Origin: Streptomyces rubellomurinus
Lineage (GTDB): Bacteria; Actinomycetota; Actinomycetes; Streptomycetales; Streptomycetaceae
Direction of reading: 5' to 3'
Assembly (NCBI RefSeq): GCF_000961885.1
Contig: NZ_JZKH01000050.1
Span: forward strand, 1-54,809
DNA: 54,809 nt
This document shows positions 8,636 through 16,580 of the stretch, in pieces. The notes under the pieces are model-generated. The model ran no database searches. It had not been told where the DNA came from and saw only the letters and a program-made list of their open reading frames with translations. How positions within the stretch are numbered: position 1 is the stretch's first letter; each line of letters begins with the position of its first letter. The position numbers and the translations under genes are program-made.

Positions 8636-8786
8636 AAAAAGGCAACCTGGTCAAGAAATGGACGAGGTCGGGCGGGGCGGTCACTCGGTGAGCCGATTCG
8701 CGTCGTCTCTGCCAGGCTGAGACCGGGACCAGGTTGAAGGCGCGGTGTCGTCGTGCGGCACCGCCGTTCCCGAGGAGGCCGCGAGG

Positions 8787-9500
8787 ATGGCTGCGCGGAA
8801 ACCGGCTCCGGACGACCGCCGGGCCCATGCGGCGGCGCTGCGGGCGGAACAGGCCCGCCGGGATCGGCGCCGGCGCCTGCTGGTGCGCGGGACGATCGGC
8901 CTGGTGCTCCTCGCGGTGGTCGGCGGGGTCGCCACCGCGATCGCCACGGACCAGAACTCACCCCGCTCCGCGCCGGGGATTCCGGCGCACCCGCGGACCA
9001 CGGCCGAGGGCCGCACCACCCCGCCGCCCTGGCCGGCGCCGGGCGATCCGGCGGCCGCCGTGGCCGCCGCCGGGCTCCCGATGCTCGGCGCGGAGGGCAC
9101 CGAACTGCACATCCACGCCCACCTGGACGTCCTGGTCGACGGCAAACCGGTCGAGGTGCCCGCCCTGGTCGGCATCGACGAGGCCGCCCGGCGGATCAGC
9201 CCGCTGCACACCCACGACGGCAGCGGGGTCATCCACGTCGAATCCCCGGCGAAGGCGGACTTCAGCCTCGGGCAGTTCCTCACCGAGTGGCAGGTCTCCG
9301 CCTCCGCGGACCACCTGGGCGGCCTGAAGACCGACGCGACCCACACCCTGCGGGCCTACGTCAACGGCCGTCCGGTCGACGGCGACCCGGCCGCCATCCC
9401 GCTGAACGCGCACGACGAGATCGCCCTGGTCTACGGCACGGCCGCGGAGAACGCCGCCGTCCAGGTCCCGAGCAGCTACGCCTGGCCCGCGGACCTCTAG
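8787..9500 (+). CDS. Membrane-anchored secreted protein of unknown function
   Basis: 237 residues. A basic cytoplasmic stretch (residues 1-32, with RRDRRRR) is followed by one membrane helix (about 33-52) and a Pro/Thr-rich linker, then an extracellular domain. That domain carries conserved-looking His motifs, ELHIHAHLDVLVDG and SPLHTHDGSGVIHVE, that could bind a metal. The ATG is chosen because GAGGAGG lies about eight bases upstream; an in-frame ATG 14 codons earlier has no ribosome site. I recognise it as a type common in streptomycetes but with no known role. A strong hairpin follows its stop. Confidence 0.78.
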   Translation: MAARKPAPDDRRAHAAALRAEQARRDRRRRLLVRGTIGLVLLAVVGGVATAIATDQNSPRSAPGIPAHPRTTAEGRTTPPPWPAPGDPAAAVAAAGLPMLGAEGTELHIHAHLDVLVDGKPVEVPALVGIDEAARRISPLHTHDGSGVIHVESPAKADFSLGQFLTEWQVSASADHLGGLKTDATHTLRAYVNGRPVDGDPAAIPLNAHDEIALVYGTAAENAAVQVPSSYAWPADL

Positions 9501-9569
9501 GTGTGTTGACCCGCAGGGTTGTTGACTCGCGTCGCTGCTGTAGCGGTGGTGGAGACTTGCGCCGTTGCG

Positions 9570-9607
9570 CGTCACCCTCGGGCCGTTCAGGCGGCCCGAG
9601 GGTGACG
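9570..9607. terminator. Bidirectional hairpin terminator
   Basis: Perfect 15-bp stem (9570-9584 with 9593-9607, CGTCACCCTCGGGCC arm) and an 8-nt loop, between a plus-strand gene ending at 9500 and a minus-strand remnant ending at 9613. No T-run follows, as is common in streptomycetes. Confidence 0.8.
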
Positions 9608-9612
9608 TGGGT

Positions 9613-9969
9613 TCAGTTCACGTGCTTGTCGAACCACTCGACCAGCTGCTCGGGGTGCTCGGAGAAGTAGTTGTAGCCGTCCCAGCGCCGGGTGCTGCCC
9701 TCGATCCAGAACAGCTTCTTGTCGTCTACGGGGACGGCGTCGAAGATCGCCTGCACGTCGGAGGGCTTGGTCAGCGCGTCGTCGTGCACCTGGGTGATGA
9801 AGGTGGGCACCTGGCAGTTCCTGGCGTACTCGATCGGCGACACCTCGTCGATGGTGAAGCTGAGGTTCAGTTCCACCTCCCGGTCGACGGCCTCGAACTG
9901 GTCCGCGATCCCCATCGCTTCCAGGTTGCGCTCGACCATCGCGCGCATCTGGAAACCGTGGACAATGTC
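9613..9969 (-). pseudogene. C-terminal remnant of an alpha/beta hydrolase
   Basis: About 119 residues remain, reading DIVHGFQMRAMVERN at the break and ending EQLVEWFDKHVN. The late hydrolase features are present: VPTFITQVHDDALTKPSD (acid-bearing strand) and KLFWIEGSTRRWDGYNYF. The nucleophile elbow and all upstream sequence are absent. The preserved codon pattern stops at about 9970, where the other strand begins to read part of an unrelated regulator. It is therefore a truncated gene rather than a short intact one. An ATG at 9948 could still open a 111-codon frame, but no ribosome site precedes it. Confidence 0.7.
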
Positions 9970-9974
9970 CGGGA

Positions 9975-10196
9975 CGCCGACGCCGGCCCGCCGCCGCGGT
10001 GCGGCCGAACCTGCGGCACTTCCTGGATTCCATGGCCTGCCCGGCGTTCATCCTGAACGGCCGTGGTGACGTCCTGGCCGCCAACAGCCTGGGCCGCGCG
10101 CCGTACGCCCCCATGATCGAAGCCGCCGGGGGTGTCACCCCCAACCACGGCCGGGCGGGAACGATCCACTTCATGGTGTTCACAGCCCCGCCGGTC
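9975..10196 (+). pseudogene. Fragment of an MmyB-type XRE regulator (ligand-binding part)
   Basis: The frame reads RRRPAAAVRPNLRHFLDSM, then CPAFILNGRGDVLAANSLGR and APYAPM. This matches the linker and start of the PAS-like MmyB ligand-binding domain that follows the helix-turn-helix in XRE/MmyB proteins. The DNA-binding part and the rest of the domain are missing. The fragment begins directly where the hydrolase remnant on the other strand ends, so both were probably cut by the same rearrangement. It has no plausible start signal. Confidence 0.6.
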
Positions 10197-10229
10197 ACCC
10201 CTGGCCGGCAACGCTCGTGGTCAAGACAT

Positions 10230-10652
10230 CTAGGCCTGGATCGCGCCGAGCTTCCGCAGGAAGCCGTCCAGCTCGGAACGGGAGTGGAACGAGACGTTCA
10301 GCCGGGTCGGCCGCGCTCTGCCCGGGAGGTTGAGGAACAGCGCGTTCCAGCTGCGGCCGAGCTTGACGCGGCTGATCAGGCGACCGGCGTCCGCGAGCGG
10401 GACGACGTGCACCAGCTCCTGCGGGTGAGGGTTCAGGCGGGGGCCGCGGTGGATAAAGACCGAGCGGTCCGTGACGCTGATGAAGTAGGACTTGACCAGG
10501 AACAAGCCGAGCAGCCCGCCGAACAGGGCGCCCAGGAGGTACTGGCTCGGCCCGCTGATCGCCAGGAGGACGAGGCGGGGCCGCTCGGTCCGATCCAGCC
10601 GCAGTACGGCCCGTCTGGCCTGCGACTGCAGGTCGAGCTTCTGATCGGCCAT
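10230..10652 (-). CDS. Small membrane protein of unknown function
   Basis: 140 residues: a soluble N-terminal 35 residues, one or two membrane helices around residues 28-55 (VLLAISGPSQYLLGALFGGL and LLGLFLVKSYFISV), then a cytoplasmic beta-rich part (VFIHRGPRLNPHP, LVHVVPLAD, LNVSFHSRSELDGFL). The pattern, in which a membrane hairpin is followed by a strand-rich domain that would read an ordinary PH-like fold, is seen in many unassigned actinomycete proteins. The start ATG follows GGGAGCACCTC. No function can be assigned. Confidence 0.7.
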   Translation of the reverse strand: MADQKLDLQSQARRAVLRLDRTERPRLVLLAISGPSQYLLGALFGGLLGLFLVKSYFISVTDRSVFIHRGPRLNPHPQELVHVVPLADAGRLISRVKLGRSWNALFLNLPGRARPTRLNVSFHSRSELDGFLRKLGAIQA

Positions 10653-10676
10653 GAGGTGCTCCCGTTGTCGATGGAA

Positions 10677-10697
10677 CCGTGTCCCACCTGGACACGG
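10677..10697. terminator. Possible hairpin between minus-strand genes
   Basis: CCGTGTCC (10677-10684) pairs with GGACACGG (10690-10697) across a 5-nt loop. It lies between the sigma-factor stop and the next gene downstream on the same strand, so it may end the sigma-factor transcript. Confidence 0.4.
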
Positions 10698-10767
10698 GAG
10701 CAGACGATAACGATCAACTCGACGGGTACGGCCAGCGGGGGGGGATTGCTCGGGCGGTGGTGCCGCG

Positions 10768-11745
10768 TCACCACCGTTCGATCAGGGGCGCGTCCGGCTC
10801 GTGGCGCCGCCAGGCCTCGCCGAGGCGGCCGAGCCGGGCGGCGGCGCCCATGCCGCGCACGGTCGCGACCCGGCCGTCGGCGAGGTCGAAGGCCACCGTG
10901 CCGACGACCTGGTCGCCGAGCACGAAGACGACCGCGGGGGCGCCGTTGACGAGCGCGTAGTGCACGGCGGGCGAGCCGCCGAGCAGGCGGTGCTTCGCGG
11001 CGGTGGGCTTGAAGCCGGCCCGCACGATGGTGGCGATGCGCTGCGGGGTGTCGTAGCGCAGCAGCGTCTTCGCCAGGCCGGCGCCGTCCGAGATCGCGGT
11101 CGCGTCGTCGGTCAGCAGCGCCACCAGCCGGTCGGTGCGGCCCGAGGAGGCCGCGGCGAGGAACTCCTCGACGATCCGGCGGGCCGAGGCCGGGTCGACC
11201 TCGCCGCCGCGGGGGCGCGCGGCGGCGATGCGGACCCGGGCCCGGTGGAGGTGCTGCTGGCTCGCGGACTCGGAGATGTCGAGGAGTTCGGCGATCTCGG
11301 CGTGGCCGTAGGAGAACGCCTCCCGGAGGACGTAGACGGCCCGTTCGAGGGGCGCCAGTCGCTCCATCAGCGTCAGCACCGCCAGGGAGACCGACTCGCG
11401 CTGCTCGACGGTGTCGGCCGGGCCGAGCATCGGATCGCCGGCGAGCAGCGGCTCGGGTAGCCAGGCACCGACGGTGCGTTCCCGGCGAGCCTGGGCGGAT
11501 CGGAGCCGGTCCAGGCACAGGTTGGTGACCACCTTCGTCAGCCAGGCCTCCGGCACCTCGATCCGCCGCCGGTCGGCGGCCTGCCAGCGCAGGAACGCGT
11601 CCTGTACGGCGTCCTCGGCGTCGGTGGCGGAGCCCAGCAGGCGGTAGGCCAGCGCGGCCAGCCGGTTCCGCCCGGCCTCGAAGCGGTCGGTGTCGAAGCG
11701 GTCGGCGTCGAAGCCGTCGATCGCGGTGCTGTCCACGCGGATCAC
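10768..11745 (-). CDS. sigJ: ECF41-type RNA polymerase sigma factor (SigJ-like)
   Basis: 325 residues. Sigma-2 (about residues 20-85) has LAALAYRLLGSATDAEDAVQ and the DNA-melting helix; sigma-4 (about 130-185) has ERAVYVLREAFSYGHAEIAE and SASQQHLHRARVRI. Between them is the WLPEP motif characteristic of ECF41 factors. The C-terminal 130 residues form a SnoaL-like extension known to tune activity in place of a separate anti-sigma factor. The GTG start is set by GGGAG seven bases upstream. It lies 14 bp downstream of a flavin oxidoreductase gene in one operon, matching the known ECF41 association with oxidoreductase, decarboxylase or epimerase genes. Confidence 0.9.
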   Translation of the reverse strand: MIRVDSTAIDGFDADRFDTDRFEAGRNRLAALAYRLLGSATDAEDAVQDAFLRWQAADRRRIEVPEAWLTKVVTNLCLDRLRSAQARRERTVGAWLPEPLLAGDPMLGPADTVEQRESVSLAVLTLMERLAPLERAVYVLREAFSYGHAEIAELLDISESASQQHLHRARVRIAAARPRGGEVDPASARRIVEEFLAAASSGRTDRLVALLTDDATAISDGAGLAKTLLRYDTPQRIATIVRAGFKPTAAKHRLLGGSPAVHYALVNGAPAVVFVLGDQVVGTVAFDLADGRVATVRGMGAAARLGRLGEAWRRHEPDAPLIERW

Positions 11746-11759
11746 CCTAGGGCTCCCTG

Positions 11760-12986
11760 CTACGCGGCCGTCTGCTGGGCGGTCAGCTGCTGCCCGGTCA
11801 GCTGCTGGGTGGGCGTGTCCGGCGCCTCGGCCAGGCGGTGGCGGCGCGTGGGCAGGCCGAAGGTGGGGTGCGCGACGGCCCACAGCGAGGCTGCGAGGAT
11901 GCCGGCCTTGACCCGCGCCGCCGTCCGGCCGCCCAGGTAGGAGGGCTTCGCCAGCGCCTCGCGGTCGACCATCTGCAGGATGCCGTCCCGCGTGCCCAGG
12001 CTGATGTGGTTGCCGATGTAACTCAGCTTGGTGTGCCGGATCGGGCGGCCGGTCAGCCGGCCCACGATCGCGTCCGCGGCCTGTCGGGAGGTGAAGCCGG
12101 CCGTGGCGCAGGACATCGGCAGCGGCAGGCCGTTGTCGCCGATGGCGAAGGCGGCGTCGCCGGCGCTGTAGACGTTCGGGTGCGAGACCGATCGCATGGT
12201 GCGGTCGACGACGATCCGGCCGTCCCCGGTGACCTCCAGCCCGCTCGCGGCGGCGATCGGGCCGACCGCGAAGCCGGCCGTCCACACCGTCGCGTCGGAG
12301 GCGAGGACACTGCCGTCGGCGCACCGGACCCGGCCCGCCTCGACGGCTTCGACGCCGGTGTGCTCCAGGACGGTGACGCCCAGCCGGTCGCAGGCCCGGC
12401 GCAGGTGGCCGCGGGCCCCGGGGGAGAGCGGGGCGCCCAGCTCGCTACGGGCGATCAGCGTCACCGACAGGCCGGGCCGGCTCTCGGCGATGTCGGTGGC
12501 GGTCTCGATGCCGGTCAGCCCGTCGCCGACGACCAGCACCCGCCCGCCGCCCTGCCGGACCAGGCCGTCCAGGCGGTCGCGCAGGCGCAGCGCCGAGGGC
12601 CGGCTCGCCACCTCGAAGGCGTGCTCGGCCACGCCGGGCACGCCGTGGTCGGCCGCCCGGCTGCCGAGGGTGTGGACCAGCGTGTCGTAGTCGAGTTCGC
12701 CGCCGCCGTTCGCGTCGGCCAGCGCGACGAGCCGCCCCTCGGGGTCGACGGCGGTGACCCGGCCCAGGCGCAGCCGGACGCCGGTGCCGGCGAAGACGTC
12801 GGCGAGCTTGCGGGACTCGATCCGGTGGCCGGCCGCGAGCTGGTGCAGGCGCATCCGCTCGACGAAGTCCGGCTCGGCGTTGACCACGGTGATCTCGGTG
12901 TCCGCGGGGGACAGGCGACGGGCCAGGGTCCCGGCCACGTTGGCTCCGGCGTAGCCGGCGCCGAGGACGACGATGCGGTGCTTCAT
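11760..12986 (-). CDS. FAD-dependent NAD(P)H dehydrogenase-like oxidoreductase (NDH-2 type)
   Basis: 408 residues. The FAD-binding motif is RIVVLGAGYAGANVAGTL at the N-terminus, and the second dinucleotide motif is RVLVVGDGLTGIETATD at about residue 150. The second FAD contact, PNVYSAGDAAFAIG, follows at about residue 270. This order fits type II NADH dehydrogenase and related pyridine nucleotide-disulfide oxidoreductases; no redox-active CxxxxC is present. The C-terminal third contains TKLSYIGNHISLG and a helix that may touch the membrane. ATG is preceded by GGAG. It is the first gene of a two-gene operon with the ECF41 sigma factor and is its likely partner or target. Confidence 0.87.
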   Translation of the reverse strand: MKHRIVVLGAGYAGANVAGTLARRLSPADTEITVVNAEPDFVERMRLHQLAAGHRIESRKLADVFAGTGVRLRLGRVTAVDPEGRLVALADANGGGELDYDTLVHTLGSRAADHGVPGVAEHAFEVASRPSALRLRDRLDGLVRQGGGRVLVVGDGLTGIETATDIAESRPGLSVTLIARSELGAPLSPGARGHLRRACDRLGVTVLEHTGVEAVEAGRVRCADGSVLASDATVWTAGFAVGPIAAASGLEVTGDGRIVVDRTMRSVSHPNVYSAGDAAFAIGDNGLPLPMSCATAGFTSRQAADAIVGRLTGRPIRHTKLSYIGNHISLGTRDGILQMVDREALAKPSYLGGRTAARVKAGILAASLWAVAHPTFGLPTRRHRLAEAPDTPTQQLTGQQLTAQQTAA

Positions 12987-13042
12987 GGGTCGCTCCTGTC
13001 GGTTCGCTCGCTCTGCGCGTGCTGAGCGCGTGCTCTGTGCTC

Positions 13043-13075
13043 GCTCTGCGCTTGCTCTGCGCTTGCTCTGCGCTT
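13043..13075. repeat. 11-bp tandem repeat, three perfect copies
   Basis: GCTCTGCGCTT is repeated three times head to tail, with further degenerate copies on both sides (about 13008-13082). It lies in the leader upstream of the oxidoreductase-sigma operon. Read on the minus strand it extends an open frame into that gene, but the composition is repetitive and the ATG at 12986 with its own ribosome site is preferred. Confidence 0.75.
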
Positions 13076-13156
13076 GCTTTCGGTGCTTGAGCGGGGCAGC
13101 GGGCCGATTGCTGACAGGAACGGGATGTGAGGTGGGCCACAGGGTGGCGAGGGTGG

Positions 13157-13804
13157 TCAGGGGCGGGCGCGGCCGCGGCGGGTGCGGTGCAGGACGGCGC
13201 CCGCGGTGGCGCAGGCGGCGCCGACGATCAGCAGGGCGGCGTCGAAGAACAGGGTGAGCGCGAGGTCGAAGCGGCCGGCGGCGGCCGCGCCGGCGAACTC
13301 CGGGTCGACCAGGCCGTCCGGGTCCTCGGTGACGTCGACCCGTTCGCCGACGGTGTCGGCCGCGCCGCACTGGACGGGCCGCGAGCGGTCCGGGACGTCG
13401 GTGAAACGGACGGTGCAGGAGTAGGTGGTGGTCTTGCCGTGGCTGACCCGGACGGCGGTGACCTCGCCGGGGTGGGTGACGCCGCGCATGCTCAGGTCGG
13501 TGGCCTGAGCGGTGTTCAGGGCCAGCAGCGGGACGGCGATCAGCGGGCCGAGCAGCAGGCTCAGCCCCACCCGGCGCAGCAGCCGGGACGGGCACAGGCT
13601 CCACACCGCCCAGAGCAGCCCGACCAGGCCGGCGAGCACCAGGGCCAGCGCGGGCGCGAGCATCCACAGGCCGAAGGCGCCGATCGCCCCGCCGAGCGGC
13701 AGCAGGACGGCCGCGGCGGGGATCCACAGTGCGGCGAGCAGCGGTCGGCGCGGCCACGGGAGGTCGTCGGTGCGCCGCCGGGCGGGCGGGGTGCTCGGGT
13801 CCAT
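13157..13804 (-). CDS. Integral membrane protein, DUF3592-like
   Basis: 215 residues with about four membrane helices: two near the N-terminus (LLAALWIPAAAVLLPLGGAI; MLAPALALVLAGLVGLLWAV), one near residue 85, and one near the C-terminus (LALTLFFDAALLIVGAACAT). Between helices three and four is an extracytoplasmic beta-rich stretch with GEVTAVRVSH, TTYSCTVRFTDV and a further Cys. This is the layout of DUF3592-type proteins. A protein of the same architecture is encoded at 30125-30805. The function is unknown. Confidence 0.75.
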   Translation of the reverse strand: MDPSTPPARRRTDDLPWPRRPLLAALWIPAAAVLLPLGGAIGAFGLWMLAPALALVLAGLVGLLWAVWSLCPSRLLRRVGLSLLLGPLIAVPLLALNTAQATDLSMRGVTHPGEVTAVRVSHGKTTTYSCTVRFTDVPDRSRPVQCGAADTVGERVDVTEDPDGLVDPEFAGAAAAGRFDLALTLFFDAALLIVGAACATAGAVLHRTRRGRARP

Positions 13805-13863
13805 GGCGGCAGATCCTGCCAGGCCATCCGGTGCGCGGGGACGGCGGGGGGCCGGAGGGGGCG

Positions 13864-14517
13864 TCAGCGGGCGGCGACCGGGGGCAGGCGCTCCAGGATG
13901 CGTTCCATTCCGCTGGTCCAGTTGGCCTCCAGCGCGGCGACCGCCCGCTCCACGTCACCGTCCAGCAGGCACTGGGCGATCCGCTCGTGCTCGGCGGCGG
14001 CGCGCTCCAGGATCTCGTGGTCGCCGACCACCACCCGCTCGTAGCGGTGCAGGGTGAGCTTCAGCGACTCGATCATGTCGCGCAGCCGGGAGTTGGCGCA
14101 GCCGGACAGCAGCAGCGCGTGCCAGGCGTCGTCGTAGCGCTCGATCGTGCCGTGCGGGGCCTGCGGCGCGGAGAAGGCGCGCGCCTCCGCCAGCAGCCGG
14201 GGCGCGATCGCGGACAGGTGGGCCGGGTCGGAGGTGCGCAGCGCCAGCGACTCCAGGGCGATCACGATCGCCGTCAGGTCGCGGAACTCCTGCTTGCCGG
14301 TGGGCGCGAAGCGGAAGCCCTTGCCGCGCTCGCTGGTGATGATGCCCTCGCGCTCCAGACTGATCAGCGCCTCGCGCAGGGGCGTACGGCTGACGCCCAG
14401 CTCCTCGGCGAGCTGGACCTCGTTGATCGACTCGCCGGGGGTGAACCGGCCGCGGCCGAGCTGCTCCAGGAGTTCGTCCTTCACCTGCTCGCGCAGCGGA
14501 CGCCGCTCGATCGCCAT
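13864..14517 (-). CDS. GntR-family regulator, FadR/FCD subfamily
   Basis: 217 residues. The winged helix (residues 5-70) has PLREQVKDELLEQLGRGRF and the recognition segment LAEELGVSRTPLREAL. The FCD effector domain (about 80-205) keeps the metal/ligand positions in DDAWHALL, the later HRYERVV, and AAEHERIAQ. ATG is preceded by GGAAGGAAAG. It is the last gene of a five-gene minus-strand operon (gcvPA-like, gcvPB-like, NAD-kinase-like, SDR, regulator). FCD regulators bind TGTATACA-like sites; one such palindrome lies in the promoter region at the head of this operon, so autoregulation and control of the divergent operon are likely. Confidence 0.9.
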   Translation of the reverse strand: MAIERRPLREQVKDELLEQLGRGRFTPGESINEVQLAEELGVSRTPLREALISLEREGIITSERGKGFRFAPTGKQEFRDLTAIVIALESLALRTSDPAHLSAIAPRLLAEARAFSAPQAPHGTIERYDDAWHALLLSGCANSRLRDMIESLKLTLHRYERVVVGDHEILERAAAEHERIAQCLLDGDVERAVAALEANWTSGMERILERLPPVAAR

Positions 14518-14599
14518 CGGGCTTCTTTCCTTCCGTTCTTGGTCCACAGCGTAGCGGGCGGGCGCCCGGCGATGGGGCCGGGCGCCCGTGCGGCGCTGG

Positions 14600-15346
14600 T
14601 CAGGCGGTGCCGGCACCGTCGACGGGGATGATCGCGCCGCTGACGAACGCCGCGGCGTCACTGGCCAGGAAGGCGACGGTCCGGGCGATGTCCCGCGGCC
14701 GGCCGATCCGGCCCAGCGGGCGGTCGGCGGCGTCGGCGTAGAACGCGTCCGGGCTCTCGCCGAGTTGGCGGGCCTCCTCGGCGAGCATGCCGGTGTCGGT
14801 GTCGCCGGGGCAGACGCAGTTGACCCGGATGTTCTGCGGGCCGTGGTCGATCGCCATCGCCCTGGTCATGTTGACCACGGCGCCCTTGGAGGCGCAGTAC
14901 GAGACGGCCCGGCCGCCGCCCTTGATGCCCCAGCCGGAGCCGGTGTTGACGATGCTGCCGCCGCCGTTCGCGGCCATCAGCGGGACCACCAGTGAGCTCA
15001 GCAGCATGATCGAGCGGACGTTCACGGCCATCACCAGGTCCCAGTCCTCGTCGGTGATCTCGGTGACGGTGGACCGGCGGATGATCCCGGCGTTGTTGAA
15101 CAGCACGTCCACGCCGCCGAGTTCGGCCACGGCGGCGCCGACCGCCCGTTCGCAGTCGGCGCGCCGGGAGACGTCGCAGCGCACGAACAGGCCGCCGATC
15201 TCCTTGGCGGCGCGCTCGCCGCGCTCGGCGTCGAGGTCGGCGAGCACGACGGCCGCGCCGAGTTCGGCCAGTAGGGCGGCGGTGGCCCGGCCGATGCCGG
15301 AGGCCGCGCCGGTGACGAGGGCGCGCTTGCCGGAGAGGTCGATCAT
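14600..15346 (-). CDS. Short-chain dehydrogenase/reductase
   Basis: 248 residues, a classical SDR length. The cofactor motif TGAASGIG is at residues 12-19, the acidic LADLDAERG favours NAD, NNAG is near residue 90, and the catalytic Ser, Tyr and Lys are in NTGSGWG and SYCASKGAVVNMTRAMA. The C-terminus has RVNCVCPGDTDTGM and the usual SGAIIPVDGA end. The enzyme should oxidise or reduce an alcohol/carbonyl substrate. It lies 76 bp downstream of the NAD-kinase-like gene, separated by a short tandem repeat, and 82 bp upstream of the GntR regulator in the same operon. The substrate is probably linked to the amino-acid or sugar chemistry of the operon. Confidence 0.9.
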   Translation of the reverse strand: MIDLSGKRALVTGAASGIGRATAALLAELGAAVVLADLDAERGERAAKEIGGLFVRCDVSRRADCERAVGAAVAELGGVDVLFNNAGIIRRSTVTEITDEDWDLVMAVNVRSIMLLSSLVVPLMAANGGGSIVNTGSGWGIKGGGRAVSYCASKGAVVNMTRAMAIDHGPQNIRVNCVCPGDTDTGMLAEEARQLGESPDAFYADAADRPLGRIGRPRDIARTVAFLASDAAAFVSGAIIPVDGAGTA

Positions 15347-15357
15347 CTGGGCTCCTT

Positions 15358-15425
15358 CGCTGGGGAGTCGATTGCGCTGGGGAGTCGAACGCGCCGGGCA
15401 GCCGAACGCGCTGGGGAGTCGGTCA
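15358..15425. repeat. Four 17-bp tandem repeats between operon genes
   Basis: Units start at 15358, 15375, 15392 and 15409 with consensus CGCTGGGGAGTCGAACG. The third copy is the most diverged. The array fills most of the 76-bp gap between the NAD-kinase-like gene and the SDR gene; the last copy includes the stop codon of the former. Confidence 0.8.
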
Positions 15426-16580
15426 GCAGGTGACGCGGTAGACGGCCGTCGCGCGGCGGCCGGTGATCACCCGGACGTGGCCGGAGAGGGCGTCGTCCAG
15501 TGCGGGGTCGCCGGTGTCCAGCAGCAGCGGCCGGCCGGCCAGGGCGGCCAGTTTGGCCTCGGTGGCGAGGACCAGCAGCCGCTCGGGGCCGGCGGCGCGC
15601 AGCAGTTCGGGGGAGAGCTGCTGGTTGCCGCGCCCGAGCAGGAAGCCCTGGCCGCCGATCGGGGAGAGCGCGATCCACGGGGTGGTGGGCAGGGCGAGCA
15701 GCTGGTCGGCCCGGGCGTCGCGCAGCTCGACCCGGGCGGTGCCGTCGCGGCGCAGCCGGAGTACGTCGACGCCGGTCAGGGCGGTGTCCGGGGCGCCGAG
15801 CGCGGCGGCGACGCCGTGCGTGGTGGTGCCGGGGCCGAGGACGAACAGCCCGCCGGGGCCGATCCGTTCGGCGAGCTCGGCGGCGATCCCGTCGAGCGCC
15901 GCCGGGGCGGGCCCGGAGCTGCCGGTCTTGCGCTGCTGCACCCGGGCGGGCAGCACCGGGACGGTCAGCCGCCCGTACAGCCGGGCGCCCACCCGGCCGG
16001 CCCGCAGCGCGGCCTCGTCCCGGTCCACCACCTCGGCGGCCGTCAGCCGCACCCCCGTGCCGCGCGCCCAGGCGGCGGCCACCTCGGCGGCGGCGCGGGG
16101 GTGGACGGCGAACACGGCGGAGTGCATCTTGACCCCGGCGGGGATGCCGAGCACGGGCACGGCCGGCTCGGGCCCGAGCGCGGCGAGGACGTCGCGGGCG
16201 GTGCCGTCGCCGCCGCAGAACAGCAGCAGCCGGGCGCCGGCCGCGACCACGGCGCGCACCGCCGCCCGGGTGTCCGCCGCCGTGGTGGGTTCCCCGGTGG
16301 GCTCTCCGGCGGGCCGGTGGACGACCCGGGCGGTCGGGCCCGCCGAGTCGGCGCCCATTGGGCCGGCGGCGGTGAGGATGTCGACATCCCCAGCCAGAGC
16401 GCGGAGTTGACGTATCGTCAGCTCGGCCCGCGCCGGGGCGGCGGCCCGGGCGCCGAGGGCGCGGGCCTGCCGCTGGACGTCGGCGCCGTCGCTGCCCTTG
16501 AGGCCGACCCGGCCGCCGAGCCCGGCGACCGGGTTGACCACCAGCCCGATCCGGGCCGGTTCGATCAGGGGAGGCGTCAC
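15423..16580 (-). CDS. ATP-NAD kinase/AcoX-like protein
   Basis: 385 residues. It begins ARIGLVVNPVAGLGGRVGLKG, the phosphate-binding opening of the NAD-kinase/diacylglycerol-kinase fold, and contains the hallmark FCGGDGTARDVL near residue 135, then VLGIPAGVKMHSAVFA. The C-terminal half has LFVLGPGTTTHGVAAALG and PIGGQGFLLGRGNQQLS. This two-domain form is the AcoX/COG3199 type, often found beside catabolic genes and of unproven substrate. The GTG start overlaps the upstream gcvPB-like stop by 4 bp, so the two are translationally coupled. Whether it phosphorylates NAD or another molecule is unknown. Confidence 0.85.
   Translation of the reverse strand: MTPPLIEPARIGLVVNPVAGLGGRVGLKGSDGADVQRQARALGARAAAPARAELTIRQLRALAGDVDILTAAGPMGADSAGPTARVVHRPAGEPTGEPTTAADTRAAVRAVVAAGARLLLFCGGDGTARDVLAALGPEPAVPVLGIPAGVKMHSAVFAVHPRAAAEVAAAWARGTGVRLTAAEVVDRDEAALRAGRVGARLYGRLTVPVLPARVQQRKTGSSGPAPAALDGIAAELAERIGPGGLFVLGPGTTTHGVAAALGAPDTALTGVDVLRLRRDGTARVELRDARADQLLALPTTPWIALSPIGGQGFLLGRGNQQLSPELLRAAGPERLLVLATEAKLAALAGRPLLLDTGDPALDDALSGHVRVITGRRATAVYRVTC

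Noticed and set aside
11746..12324. N-terminal extension of the sigma factor into the oxidoreductase gene
   Set aside because: The extra residues are a shifted-frame reading of the oxidoreductase. A GTG with a good ribosome site gives a normal sigma-2 start.
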